A stretch of 64,000 bases of DNA, from assembly GCA_943735955.1 (NCBI GenBank), contig OX030957.1, positions 11,580,100-11,644,099 of the forward strand, given 5' to 3'. This document shows positions 1-39,617 of this stretch, piece after piece. The stretch comes from Piscicola geometra. Taxonomy: Eukaryota; Annelida; Clitellata; Hirudinida; Piscicolidae. How positions within the stretch are numbered: the first letter of the stretch is position 1; the number at the start of each line of letters is the position of its first letter. A model generated the notes under the pieces. The model ran no database searches. It worked only from the letters and a program-made list of their open reading frames with translations, and was not told where the DNA came from. The position numbers and the translations under genes are program-made.

Positions 1-545
1 CCATCCAACCACCCATCCAACCACCTATCCAACCACCCATCCAACCACCCATCCAACCACCCATCGAACCACCCATCCAACCACCCATCCACCGAACACC
101 CTCTTCCCATCCACTTGACACCCATCCAACTACCCATCCAACCACCCACCCTCTTCCCATCCACTCTTCTTACACCTACCCACCACTCTTCCAAATCAAC
201 CACCCTCCACCCACCCCTCCACCTCCATATCACCCATCTCCCGTCCACCTACCCAACCACCTACCCACCCACCTCTATACCACCCACTCACCCACCTACT
301 CACCCACCCACCTACCCACCCACCCACCTACCCACCCACCCACCTGACACCCACTCACCCACCCACCTGACACCCCTCCACCTACCCACCCACCTCTATA
401 CCACCCACTCACCCACCTGACACCCACCCACCTACCCACCCACCCACCTGACACCCACTCACCCACCCACCTGACACCCCTCCACCTACCCACCCACCTC
501 TATACCTCCCACTCACCCACCTACCCTTCCACCCACCCACCTGAC
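1..545. repeat. CCATCCAACCAC / CACCCACCTACC simple tandem repeats
   Basis: The stretch is C/A-rich on the plus strand. It starts with near-perfect 12-bp units of the form CCATCCAACCAC and grades after about position 240 into CACCCACCTACC and ACCTGACACCCACTC variants. Open frames across it are low-complexity and I see no gene. Confidence 0.9.
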
Positions 546-595
546 ACCCCTCGACCTCCAAACACTCTTTCCAGTAGAGGGCATCTCTAGCCTCC

Positions 596-3500
596 CAGTG
601 CTGTGTCCTTTCAGTGGAGGGAGGGGTGGCAGTGGAGGGAGTGGAGGGAAGGGTGGGAGTGGAGGGAGGGGTGGCAGTAGAGGGAGGGGTGGCAGTAGAG
701 GGAGGGGTGGGAGTGGAGGGAGGGGTGGCAGTAGAGGGAGGGGTGGGAGTGGAGGGAGGGGTGGGAGTGGAGGGAGGGGTGGGAGTGGAGGGAGGGGTGG
801 CAGTGGAGGGAGGGGTGGGAGTGGAAGAAGGGGTGGGAGTGGAGGGAGGAGTGGGAGTGGAGGGAGGGGTGGGAATGGAGGGAGGGATGGCAGTGGAGGG
901 AGGAGTGGCAGTGGAAGAAGGAGTGGGAGTGGAGGGAGGGGTGGCAGTGGAGGGAGGGGTGGGAGTGGAGGGAGGGGTGGCAGTGGAGGGAAGGGTGGGA
1001 GTGGAGGGAGGGGTGGCAGTGGAGGGAGGAGTGGGAGTGGAGGGAGAGGTGGGAGTGGAGGGAAGGGTGGGAGTGGAGGGAGGGATGGCAGTGGAGGGAG
1101 GGGTGGCAGTGGAGGGAGGGATGGGAGTGGAGGGAGGGGTGGGAGTGGAGGGAGGGGTGGGAGTGGAGGGAGGGGTGGGAGTGGAGGGAGGGATGGCAGT
1201 GGAGGGAGGAGTGGCAGTGGAGGGAGGAGTGGGAGTGGAGGGAGGGGTGGCAGTGGAGGGAGGGGTGGCAGTGGAGGGAGGGGTGGCGGTGGAGGGAGGG
1301 GTGGGAGTGGAGGGAGTGGTGGGAGTGGAGGAAGGGGTGGGAGTGGAGGAAGGGGTGGGAGTGGAGGGAGGGGTGAGAGTGGAGGGAGGGGTGGCAGTGG
1401 AGGGAGGGGTGGCAGTGGAGGGAGGGGTGGGAGTGGAGGGAGGGGTGGGAGTGGAGGAAGGGGTGGGAGTGGAGGGAGGGGTGGGAGTGGAGGAAGGGGT
1501 GGGAGTGGAGGGAGGGGTGGGAGTGGAGGGAGGGGTGGGAATGGAGGGAGGGGTGGCAGTGGAGGGAGGGGTGGGAGTGGAGGGAGGGGTGGGAGTGGAG
1601 GGAGGAGTGGCAGTGGAGGGAGGGGTGGCAGTGGAGGGAGGGGTGGCAGTGGAGGGAGGGGGTGGCGGTGGAGGGAGGGGTGGGAGTGGAGGGAATGGTG
1701 GGAGTGGAGGGAGGGGTGGGAGTGGAGGGAGGGGTGGGAGTGGAGGGAGGGGTGGCAGTGGAGGGAGGGGTGGGAGTGGAGGGAGGGGTGGGAGTGGAGA
1801 GAGGGGTGGGAGTGGAGGGAGGGGTGGGAGTGGAGGGAGGGGTGGGAGTGGAGGGAGGGGTGGGAGTCGAGGGAGTGGTGGCAGTGGAGGGAGGGGTGGC
1901 AGTGGAGGGAGAGGTGGCAGTGGAGGGAGGGGTGGGAGTGGAGGGAGGGGTGGCGGTGGAGGGAGGGGTGGCAGTGGAGGGAGGAGTGGGAGTGGAGGGA
2001 GGGGTGGCAGTGGAGGGAGGGGTGGGAGTGGAGGGAGGGGTGGGAGTGGAGGGAGGGGTGGCAGTGAAGGGAGGGGTGGGAGTGGAGGGAGGGGGTGGGA
2101 GTGGAGGGAGGGGTGGGAGTGGAGGGAGGGGTGGGAGTGGAGGGAGGGGTGGGAATGGAAGGAGGGGTGGCAGTGGAGGGAGGGGTGGGAGTGGAGGGAG
2201 GCGTGGCAGTGGAGGGAGGGGTGGGAGTGGAGGGAGGAGTGGGAGTGGAGGGAGGGGTGGCAGTGGAGGGAGGGGTGGCAGTGGAGGGAGGGGTGGCGGT
2301 GGAGGGAGGGGTGGGAGTGGAGGGAGTGGTGGGAGTGGAGGGAGGGGTGGGAGTGGAGGAAGGGGTGGGAGTGGATGGAGGGGTGGCAGTGGAGGGAGGG
2401 GTGGGAGTGGAGGGAGGGGTGGGAGTGGAGGGAGGGGTGGGAGTGGAGGGAGGGGTGGGAGTGGAGGGAGGGGTGGGAGTGGTGGCAGTGGAGGGAGGGG
2501 TGGCAGTGGAGGGAGGGGTGGGAGTGGAAGGAGGGGTGGGAGTGGAGAGAGGGGTGGCAGTGGAAGGAGTGGTGGCAGTGGAGGGAGGGGTGGGAGTGGA
2601 GGGAGGGGTGGGAATGGAGGGAGGGATGGCAGTGGAGGGAGGAGTGGCAGTGGAAAGAGGAGTGGGAGTGGAGGGAGGGGTGGCAGTGGAGGGAGGGGTG
2701 GCAGTGGAGGGAGGGGTGGCAGTGGAGGGAAGGATGGGAGTGGAGGGAGGGGTGGCAGTGGAGGGAGGAGTGGGAGTGGAGGGAGAGGTGGGAGTGGAGG
2801 GAAGGGTGGGAGTGGAGGGAGGGATGGCAGTGGAGGGAGGGGTGGCAGTGGAGGGAGGGGTGGGAGTGGAGGGAGGGGTGGCAGTGGAGGGAGGAGTGGG
2901 AGTGGAGGGAGAGGTGGGAGTGGAGGGAAGGGTGGGAGTGGAGGGAGGGATGGCAGTGGAGGGAGGGGTGGGAGTGGAGGGAGGGGTGGGAGTGGAGGGA
3001 GGGGTGGGAGTGGAGGGAGGGGTGGGAGTGGAGGGAGGGGTGGCAGTGGAGGGAGGGGTGGCAGTGGAGGGAGGGGTGGCAGTGGAGGGAGGGGTGGCAG
3101 TGGAGGGAGGAGTGGGAGTGGAGGGAGGGGTGGGAGTGGAGGGAGGGGTAGGAGTGGAGGGAGGTATGGGAGTGGAGGGAGGGGTGGGAGTGGAGGGAGG
3201 GGTGGGAGTGGAGGGAGGGGTGGGAGTGGAGGGAGGGTGGGCAGTGGAGGGAGGGGTGGCAGTGGAGGGAGGGGTGGGAGTGGAGGGAGGGGTGGGAGTG
3301 GAGGGAGTGGTGGGAGTGGAGGGAGGGGTGGGAGTGGAGGGAGTGGAGGGAGGGGTGGGAGTGGAGGGAGGGGTGGGAGTGGAGGGAGGGGTGGGAGTGG
3401 AGGGAGGGTGGGCAGTGGAGGGAGGGGTGGGAGTGGAGGGAGGGGTGGCAGTGGAGGGAGGGGTGGGAGTGGAGGAAGTGGTGGCAGTGGAGGGAGGGGT

Positions 3501-6500
3501 GGGAGTGGAGGGAGGGGTGGGAGTGGAGGGAGGGGTGGGAGTGGAGAGAGGGGTGGGAGTGGAGGGAGGGGTGGGAGTGGAGGGAGGGGTGGGAGTGGAG
3601 GGAGGGGTGGCAGTGGAAGGAGGAGTGGCAGTGGAGGGAGGGGTGGGAGTCGAGGGAGTGGTGGGAGTGGAGGGAGGGGTGGGAGTGGAGGGAGGGGTGG
3701 GAGTGGAGGGAGGGGTGGGAGTGGAGGGAGGGGTGGGAGTGGAGGGAGGGTGGGCAGTGGAGGGAGGGGTGGCAGTGGAGGGAGGGGTGGCAGTGGAGGG
3801 AGGGGTGGGAGTGGAGGAAGTGGTGGGAGTGGAGGGAGGGGTGGGAGTGGAGGGAGGGGTGGGAGTGGAGGGAGGGGTGGGAGTGGAGAGAGGGGTGGGA
3901 GTGGAGGGAGTGGTGGGAGTGGAGGGAGGGGTGGGAGTGGAGGGAGGGGTGGGAGTGGAGGGAGGGGTGGCAGTGGAGGGAGGGGTGGGAGTGGAGGGAG
4001 GGGTGGGAGTGGAGAGAGGGGTGGGAGTGGAGGGAGGGGTGGGAGTGGAGGGAGGGGTGGGAGTGGAGGGAGGGGTGGGAGTCGAGGGAGTGGTGGCAGT
4101 GGAGGGAGGGGTGGCAGTGGAGGGAGAGGTGGCAGTGGAGGGAGGGGTGGGAGTGGAGGGAGGGGTGGCGGTGGAGGGAGGGGTGGCAGTGGAGGGAGGA
4201 GTGGGAGTGGAGGGAGGGGTGGCAGTGGAGGGAGGGGTGGGAGTGGAGGGAGGGGTGGGAGTGGAGGGAGGGGTGGCAGTGGAGGGAGGGGTGGGAGTGG
4301 AGGGAGGGGTGGGAGTGGAGGGAGGGGTGGGAGTGGAGGGAGGGGTGGGAGTGGAGGGAGGGGTGGGAATGGAGGGAGGGGTGGCAGTGGAGGGAGGGGT
4401 GGGAGTGGAGGGAGGCGTGGCAGTGGAGGGAGGGGTGGGAGTGGAGGGAGGAGTGGGAGTGGAGGGAGGGGTGGCAGTGGAGGGAGGGGTGGCAGTGGAG
4501 GGAGGGGTGGCGGTGGAGGGAGGGGTGGGAGTGGAGGGAGTGGTGGGAGTGGAGGGAGGGGTGGGAGTGGAGGAAGGGGTGGGAGTGGATGGAGGGGTGG
4601 CAGTGGAGGGAGGGGTGGGAGTGGAGGGAGGGGTGGGAGTGGAGGGAGGGGTGGGAGTGTAGGGAGGGGTTGGAGTGGAGGGAGGGGTGGGAGTGGAGGG
4701 AGGGGTGGGAGTGGTGGCAGTGGAGGGAGGGGTGGCAGTGGAGGGAGGGGTGGGAGTGGAAGGAGGGGTGGGAGTGGAGAGAGGGGTGGCAGTGGAAGGA
4801 GTGGTGGCAGTGGAGGGAGGGGTGGGAGTGGAGGGAGGGGTGGGAATGGAGGGAGGGATGGCAGTGGAGGGAGGAGTGGCAGTGGAAAGAGGAGTGGGAG
4901 TGGAGGGAGGGGTGGCAGTGGAGGGAGGGGTGGCAGTGGAGGGAGGGGTGGCAGTGGAGGGAAGGATGGGAGTGGAGGGAGGGGTGGCAGTGGAGGGAGG
5001 AGTGGGAGTGGAGGGAGAGGTGGGAGTGGAGGGAAGGGTGGGAGTGGAGGGAGGGATGGCAGTGGAGGGAGGGGTGGCAGTGGAGGGAGGGGTGGGAGTG
5101 GAGGGAGGGGTGGGAGTGGAGGGAGGGGTGGGAGTGGAGGGAGGGGTGGGAGTGGAGGGAGGGGTGGGAGTGGAGGGAGGGGTGGGAGTGGAGGGAGGGG
5201 TGGGAGTGGAGGGAGGGGTGGGAGTGGAGGGAGGAGTGGGAGTGGAGGGAGGGGTGGGAGTGGAGGGAGGGGTGGGAATGGAGGGAGGGGTGGCAGTGGA
5301 GGGAGGGGTGGGAGTGGAGGGAGGGGTGGGAGTGGAGGGAGGGGTGGGAGTGGAGGGAGGAGTGGGAGTGGAGGGAGGGGTGGCAGTGGAGGGAGGGGTG
5401 GCAGTGGAGGGAGGGGTGGCGGTGGAGGGAGGGGTGGGAGTGGAGGGAGGGGTGGGAGTGGAGGGAGGGGTGGGAATGGAGGGAGGGGTGGCAGTGGAGG
5501 GAGGGGTGGGAGTGGAGGGAGGGGTGGGAGTGGAGGGAGGGGTGGGAGTGGAGGGAGGAGTGGGAGTGGAGGGAGGGGTGGCAGTGGAGGGAGGGGTGGC
5601 AGTGGAGGGAGGGGTGGCGGTGGAGGGAGGGGTGGGAGTGGAGGGAGGGGTGGGAGTGGAGGGAGGGGTGGGAGTGGAGGGAGGGGTGGCAGTGGAGGGA
5701 GGGGTGGCAGTGGAGGGAGGAGTGGGAGTGGAGGGAGGGGTGGGAGTGGAGGGAGGGGTAGGAGTGGAGGGAGGTATGGGAGTGGAGGGAGGGGTGGGAG
5801 TGGAGGGAGGGGTGGGAGTGGAGGGAGGGGTGGGAGTGGAGGGGGGGTGAGCAGTGGAGGGAGGGGTGGCAGTGGAGGGAGGGGTGGGAGTGGAGGGAGG
5901 GGTGGGAGTGGAGGGAGTGGTGGGAGTGGAGGGAGGGGTGGGAGTGGAGGGAGGGGTGAGAGTGGAGGGAGGGGTGGGAGTGGAGGGAGGGGTGGGAGTG
6001 GAGGGAGGGGTGGGAGTGGAGGGAGGGTGGGCAGTGGAGGGAGGGGTGGGAGTGGAGGGAGGGGTGGGAGTGGAGGGAGGGGTGGGAGTGGAGGAAGTGG
6101 TGGCAGTGGAGGGAGGGGTGGGAGTGGAGGGAGGGGTGGGAGTGGAGGGAGGGGTGGGAGTGGAGAGAGGGGTGGGAGTGGAGGGAGGGGTGGGAGTGGA
6201 GGGAGGGGTGGGAGTGGAGGGAGGGGTGGCAGTGGAAGGAGGAGTGGCAGTGGAGGGAGGGGTGGGAGTCGAGGGAGTGGTGGGAGTGGAGGGAGGGGTG
6301 GGAGTGGAGGGAGGGGTGGGAGTGGAGGGAGGGGTGGGAGTGGAGGGAGGGGTGGGAGTGGAGGGAGGGGTGGGAGTGGAGGGAGGGTGGGCAGTGGAGG
6401 GAGGGGTGGCAGTGGAGGGAGGGGTGGCAGTGGAGGGAGGGGTGGGAGTGGAGGAAGTGGTGGCAGTGGAGGGAGGGGTGGGAGTGGAGGGAGGGGTGGG

Positions 6501-9500
6501 AGTGGAGGGAGGGGTGGGAGTGGAGAGAGGGGTGGGAGTGGAGGGAGGGGTGGGAGTGGAGGGAGGGGTGGGAGTGGAGGGAGGGGTGGCAGTGGAAGGA
6601 GGAGTGGCAGTGGAGGGAGGGGTGGGAGTCGAGGGAGTGGTGGCAGTGGAGGGAGGGGTGGCAGTGGAGGGAGGGGTGGGAGTGGAGGGAGGGGTGGCGG
6701 TGGAGGGAGGGGTGGCAGTGGAGGGAGGAGTGGGAGTGGAGGGAGGGGTGGCAGTAGAGGGAGGGGTGGCAGTGGAGGGAGGGGTGGCAGTGGAGGGAAA
6801 GGTGGCAGTGGAAGGAGGGGTGGCAGTGGAGGGAGGGGTGGCAGTGGAGGGAGGGGTGGGAGTGGAGGGAGGGGTAGGAGTGGAGGGAGGTATGGGAGTG
6901 GAGGGAGGGGTGGGAGTGGAGGGAGGGGTGGGAGTGGAGGGAGGGGTGGGAGTGGAGGGAGGGTGGGCAGTGGAGGGAGGGGTGGCAGTGGAGGGAGGGG
7001 TGGGAGTGGAGGGAGGGGTGGGAGTGGAGGGAGTGGTGGGAGTGGAGGGAGGGGTGGGAGTGGAGGGAGGGGTGGGAGTGGAGGGAGGGGTGGGAGTGGA
7101 GGGAGGGGTGGGAGTGGAGGGAGGGGTGGGAGTGGAGGGAGGGTGGGCAGTGGAGGGAGGGGTGGGAGTGGAGGGAGGGGTGGGAGTGGAGGGAGGGGTG
7201 GGAGTGGAGGAAGTGGTGGCAGTGGAGGGAGGGGTGGGAGTGGAGGGAGGGGTGGGAGTGGAGGGAGGGGTGGGAGTGGAGAGAGGGGTGGGAGTGGAGG
7301 GAGGGGTGGGAGTGGAGGGAGGGGTGGGAGTGGAGGGAGGGGTGGCAGTGGAAGGAGGAGTGGCAGTGGAGGGAGGGGTGGGAGTCGAGGGAGTGGTGGG
7401 AGTGGAGGGAGGGGTGGGAGTGGAGGGAGGGGTGGGAGTGGAGGGAGGGGTGGGAGTGGAGGGAGGGGTGGGAGTGGAGGGAGGGTGGGCAGTGGAGGGA
7501 GGGGTGGCAGTGGAGGGAGGGGTGGCAGTGGAGGGAGGGGTGGGAGTGGAGGAAGTGGTGGCAGTGGAGGGAGGGGTGGGAGTGGAGGGAGGGGTGGGAG
7601 TGGAGGGAGGGGTGGGAGTGGAGAGAGGGGTGGGAGTGGAGGGAGGGGTGGGAGTGGAGGGAGGGGTGGGAGTGGAGGGAGGGGTGGCAGTGGAAGGAGG
7701 GGTGGCAGTGGAAGGAGGAGTGGCAGTGGAGGGAGGGGTGGGAGTCGAGGGAGTGGTGGCAGTGGAGGGAGGGGTGGCAGTGGAGGGAGGGGTGGGAGTG
7801 GAGGGAGGGGTGGCGGTGGAGGGAGGGGTGGCAGTGGAGGGAGGAGTGGGAGTGGAGGGAGGGGTGGCAGTAGAGGGAGGGGTGGCAGTGGAGGGAGGGG
7901 TGGCAGTGGAGGGAAAGGTGGCAGTGGAAGGAGGGGTGGCAGTGGAGGGAGGGGTGGCAGTGGAGGGAGGGGTGGCAGTGGAGGGAGGAGTGGGAGTGGA
8001 AGGAGGGGTGGGAGTGGAGGGAGGGGTGGGAGTGGAGGGAGGGGTGGGAGTGGAGGGAGGGGTGGCATTGGAGGGAGGGGTGGCAGTGGAGGGAGGGGTC
8101 GGAGTGGAGGGAGTGGTGGCAGTGGAGGGAGGGGTGGCAGTGGAGGGAGGGGTGGCGGTGGAGGGAGGGGTGGGAGTGGAGGGAGTGGTGGCAGTGGAGG
8201 GAGGGGTGGCAGTGGAGGGAGGGGTGGCGGTGGAGGGAGGGGTGGGAGTGGAGGGAGGGGTGGCAGTGGAGGGAGGAGTGGCAGTGGAGGTAGGAGTGGG
8301 AGTGGAGGGAGGGGTGGGAGTGGAGGGAGGGGTGGGAGTGGAGGGAGTGGTGGCAGTGGAGGGAGTGGTGGCAGTGGAGGGAGGGGTGGCAGTGGAGGGA
8401 GGGGTGGCAGTGGAGGAAGGAGTGGGAGTGGAGGGAGTGGTGGCAGTGGAGGGAGGGGTGGGAGTGGAGGGAGGGGTGGGAGTGGAGGGAGGGGTGGCAG
8501 TGGAGGGAGTGGTGGGAGTGGAGGGAGGGGTGGCAGTGGAGGGAGGAGTGGCAGTGGAGGGAGGGGTGGGAGTGGAGGGAGTGGTGGCAGTGGAGGGAGG
8601 GGTGGCAGTGGAGGGAGGGGTGGCAGTGGAGGGAGGGGTGGCAGTGGAGGGAGGGGTGGGAGTGGAGGGAGGGGTGGGAGTGGAGGGAGGGGTGGGAGTG
8701 GAGGGAGGAGTGGCAGTGGAGGGAGGGGTGGGAGTGGAGGGAGGGGTGGGAGTGGAGGGAGGGGTGGGAGTGGAGGGAGGGGTGGCAGTGGAGGGAGGGG
8801 TGGCAGTGGAGGGAGGGGTGGCAGTGGAGGGAGGAGTGGGAGTGGAGGGAGTGGTGGGAGTGGAGGGAGGGGTGGCAGTGGAGGGAGGGGTGGCAGTGGA
8901 GGGAGGGGTGGCAGTGGAGGGAGGGGTGGCAGTGGAGGGAGGGGTGGCAGTGGAGGGAGGGGTGGGAGTGGAAGGAGGGGTGGGAGTGGAAGGAGGGGTG
9001 GGAGTGGAGGGAGGGGTGGGAGTGGAGGGAGGGGTGGGAGTGGAGGGAGGGGTGGCAGTAGAGGGAGGGGTGGCAGTGGAGGGAGGGGTGGCAGTGGAGG
9101 GAAAGGTGGCAGTGGAAGGAGGGGTGGCAGTGGAGGGAGGGGTGGCAGTGGAGGGAGGGATGGGAGTGGAGGGAGGGGTGGGAGTGGAGGGAGGGGTGGG
9201 AGTGGAGGGAGGGGTGGGAGTGGAGGGAGGGGTGGGAGTGGAGGGAGGGGTGGGAGTGGAGGGAGGGGTGGGAGTGGAGGGAGGGGTGGGAGTGGAGGGA
9301 GGGGTGGGAGTGGAGGGAGGGGTGGGAGTGGAGGGAGGGGTGGGAGTGAAGAGAGGGGTGGGAGTGGAGGGAGGGGTGGGAGTGGAGGGAGGGGTGGCAG
9401 TGGAGGGAGGGGTGGCAGTGGAGGGAGGGGTGGCAGTGGAGGGAGGGGTGGCAGTGGAGAGAGGGGTGGCAGTGGAGGGAGGGGTGGCAGTGGAGGGAGT

Positions 9501-9910
9501 GGTGGCAGTGGAGGGAGGGGTGGCAGTGGAGGGAGGGGTGGCAGTGGAGGGAGGGGTGGGAGTGGAGGGAGTGGTGGCAGTGGAGGGAGGGGTGGCAGTG
9601 GAGGGAGGGGTGGGAGTGGAGGGAGTGGTGGCAGTGGAGGGAGGGGTGGGAGTTGAGGGAGGGGTGGGAGTGGAGGCAGTGGAGGGAGGGGTGGGAGTGG
9701 AGGGAGGGGTGGCAGTGGAGGGAGGGGTGGCAGTGGAGGGAGGAGTGGCAGTGGAGGGAGGGGTGGGAGTGGAGGGAGTGGTGGCAGTGGAGGGAGGGGT
9801 GGCAGTGGAGGGAGGGGTGGGAGTGGAGGGAGGGGTGGGAGTGGAGGGAGGGGTGGGAGTGGAGGGAGGGGTGGAAGTGGAAGAAGGGGTGGAAGTGGAA
9901 GAAGGGGTGG
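596..9910. repeat. 9.3-kb G-rich minisatellite, 18-bp unit
   Basis: About 500 units of 18 bp run without interruption; the usual unit is GGGAGTGGAGGGAGGGGT, with GGGAGT/GGCAGT as the main variant. Because 18 is a multiple of three and stop codons are absent, all six frames stay open and give artefact proteins of repeated GGRGGS, VEGGVG, HPSLHS, TPPSTP or LPPLPP. The plus strand has closely spaced runs of three or four G and could form G-quadruplexes. Variant units mark higher-order duplications. The array lies downstream of the last visible TUBGCP5 exon and could be one of its introns or intergenic. Confidence 0.97.
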
Positions 9911-10055
9911 GCGACCATTTAATGAACACTTCAATTAAATTAAAACTAATGAAATAAATACTAATTGAATTTAATTGCATGAAATTAAATTAAATATTAC
10001 CGCATAGAGGATGAATACACTTTCGGATAATTATAATAATAACAATTCCACTAAT

Positions 10056-15549
<5,494 letters not shown>

Positions 15550-15717
15550 TTTAGCTTAAATCTCCCTGTAACTTAGACTATATTAAAATAAAACTTAACG
15601 TTAAGTTTCATTTCCTTGTTGCTGAAATACTTATTACAAAACTTTATAAATTAATTTAAATAAAAATATTTATTTAATTCAAAAAATAAAAAATATTAGA
15701 AAAAGTCTAAAATGTAA

Positions 15718-15917
15718 NNNNNNNNNNNNNNNNNNNNNNNNNNNNNNNNNNNNNNNNNNNNNNNNNNNNNNNNNNNNNNNNNNNNNNNNNNNNNNNNNNN
15801 NNNNNNNNNNNNNNNNNNNNNNNNNNNNNNNNNNNNNNNNNNNNNNNNNNNNNNNNNNNNNNNNNNNNNNNNNNNNNNNNNNNNNNNNNNNNNNNNNNNN
15901 NNNNNNNNNNNNNNNNN
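15718..15917. other. Assembly gap (200 N)
   Basis: Exactly 200 N, probably a placeholder of unknown true length. It lies between the TUBGCP5 start and the first visible tankyrase exon, so the missing tankyrase 5' exons and any shared promoter should lie here. Confidence 0.99.
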
Positions 15918-16519
<602 letters not shown>

Positions 16520-16535
16520 TTTTCGGCAACAACAG

Positions 16536-37709
<21,174 letters not shown>

Positions 37710-37721
37710 GCTGTCGTTGTT

Positions 37722-38010
37722 GCGAGGAAAGTTGGATGCTCGAGAGATGTCGTTGTTGCGAGGAAAGTTGGATCCCTTGAGATGTCGTTGTTGCGAGGAA
37801 AGTTGGATCCCTTGAGATGTCGTTGTTGCGAGGAAAGTTGGATCCCTTGAGATGTCGTTGTTGCGAGGGAAGTTGGATCCCTTGAGATGTCGTTGTTGCG
37901 AGGAAAGTTGGATGCTCGAGAGATGTTGTTGTTGCGAGGGAAGTTGGATCCCTTGAGATGTCGTTGTTGCGAGGGAAGTTGGATGCTTTAGGATTTTGTT
38001 CGGGAGGGAA
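37722..38010. repeat. 35-bp minisatellite just after the tankyrase stop
   Basis: Eight copies of a 35-bp unit (GATGTCGTTGTTGCGAGGAA and AGTTGGATCCCTTGA) begin 13 bp after the stop codon, so they are probably in the 3' UTR. A candidate polyadenylation signal AATAAA is at 38476-38481. The minus-strand frames over the array are artefacts. Confidence 0.93.
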
Positions 38011-39040
38011 GTTGGCACTAAAATCATTGTGAATAAGTTTCAAATTTCGTTAAATTTTTTTGCATGCTTGAGTGTATGCATGGTAGTCTAGTGTGCAGTA
38101 TTGTACAATCTAGCATGATGTGTTGTTTGAGTCGTGGTAATTCATCCCCCCATCAAAAAAACATTTTCTTGTACGTCCCTCAGCCTTCCCTTCACGAAAA
38201 CAATATGCGTTTTCGCATGAACAAGCAGTCCTTTAATCTGGGTTTTAATCTCTAGTAATTTAGAGTTTCGTCGTTGTAGCTTTTTTTCGTTATAAAAGGG
38301 AAGTTGTATTTTCGGTGAAATCAAAGAACACGACGTGGTTGAATGTAGAACAACTTGGGCGTGGAGTGGTGGACCAAAGTGGCTTAAATCTTTAGTATTT
38401 AAGGATTTAGTCGTTTGGGTATATTAGAAATATTAATCAAATATAATTTTTAATATTCTAGTTTTAAAATATGTAAATAAAGCTTTAAAACTATATAAAT
38501 ACAGCTTTAAAACTGCTTTAGAATTGCATTTAAGTGGACATTTTGTATTTAAATATTCAACATCAATTGAAATCTCTCATTGTATATTCAAGCCACTATT
38601 ACATCACGGTTATTCCCATGACATACTGTAATAAAGTTAAAATGTTATCTTTTAGATTATTTAAAATGACAAAATAAAATTTCCATACCTTCCCTCCATT
38701 ATTGAAGAAATTTAAATATTTCGCGCTACTATGGGCCACAGAAAGTGCACTGGTCAGAAGGCTTTGCCAGTCATATTTGGCTTCACTTCTTCCTCTTATG
38801 TTAGTTAAACGTATCTGATTTCTGACTTAGCTAAACATCTATTGCCTTCTACTTGTCATGAACGAAAGTCGAAAACTTTTAAAGGTAATTTTAAATTCAA
38901 TTTTTACGTTTTTATTTTATTTTCAGTTCGGAAATGAATAATATTTTTTAAAGATCCATTGTTTTTAATGAAGCATTCAATTAAATTACCACAAATGAAA
39001 GACCTACCACAAGTTGCAGGCGTTTGTTTTTAAAGTTTTA
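38011..39040. other. Intergenic, no gene seen
   Basis: AT-rich unique sequence after the tankyrase 3' UTR. Only short frames without family resemblance are present. Confidence 0.7.
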
Positions 39041-39177
39041 AACATGAATTGAGAGCTTTAAGATTTGCTGACGACATCGATCTGATGGGCCGCTCCAGCA
39101 GCGAACTTCAAGACCTCACCAACAAACCTAATGGCTTGCGTGATGGGGCTGAGTCCAGAAAAGTCCAAGGTTATGGT
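39040..39177 (+). pseudogene. LINE reverse transcriptase remnant, split by an insertion
   Basis: LRALRFADDIDLMGRSSSEL is the catalytic FADD box of a LINE reverse transcriptase. A frame change later gives MGLSPEKSKVMV, which follows it in such enzymes. The text stops at AAGGTTATGGT and resumes after 44916 with the same 11 bases and then NRDD-like codons, so a 5.74-kb element landed in it. Confidence 0.75.
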
Positions 39178-39617
39178 CATGGCGGGCGGAGCAGGGTGGG
39201 CCACCCAATATTTAGAGCTAATGGGCCACAATGTATTTGGTTCACCCAAAAATCAACTGTGATAACACAAGGCAACAAAAAACAAAAATTTTCGGTTGTC
39301 TAAACTTTTTTAACTGATTTATACAGAATATTAGCTGCTGATTTCAAAAATGATTCAAGTTTTTCTGTATCAGGTCAAGTTTTAAAGCTATTTTAATTTT
39401 AAAAATTGAAATTTTCAATGAAATCTCTCTGACATTTGTTGCGGTTTTTTTCATATTTTCATATTACTATTTTTTTAGAGTCTGTTTATTTGAAAAAAAT
39501 TATTTCTAATACAACATAAATTTAACATATTTAAAACTTCAAATTCATTAGTTTTTTAAATGGTAAGTATAAGTAAAAAATAACATAAAAAAGAATTTCA
39601 AGTTTTTTATTAAACAA

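Noticed and set aside
409..9980. Giant open frames (over 3000 residues) of HPSLHS, TPPSTP, LPPLPP, GGRGGS or VEGGVG
   Set aside because: They are the six translations of one 18-bp minisatellite without stops, with no start context, splice signals or codon bias.
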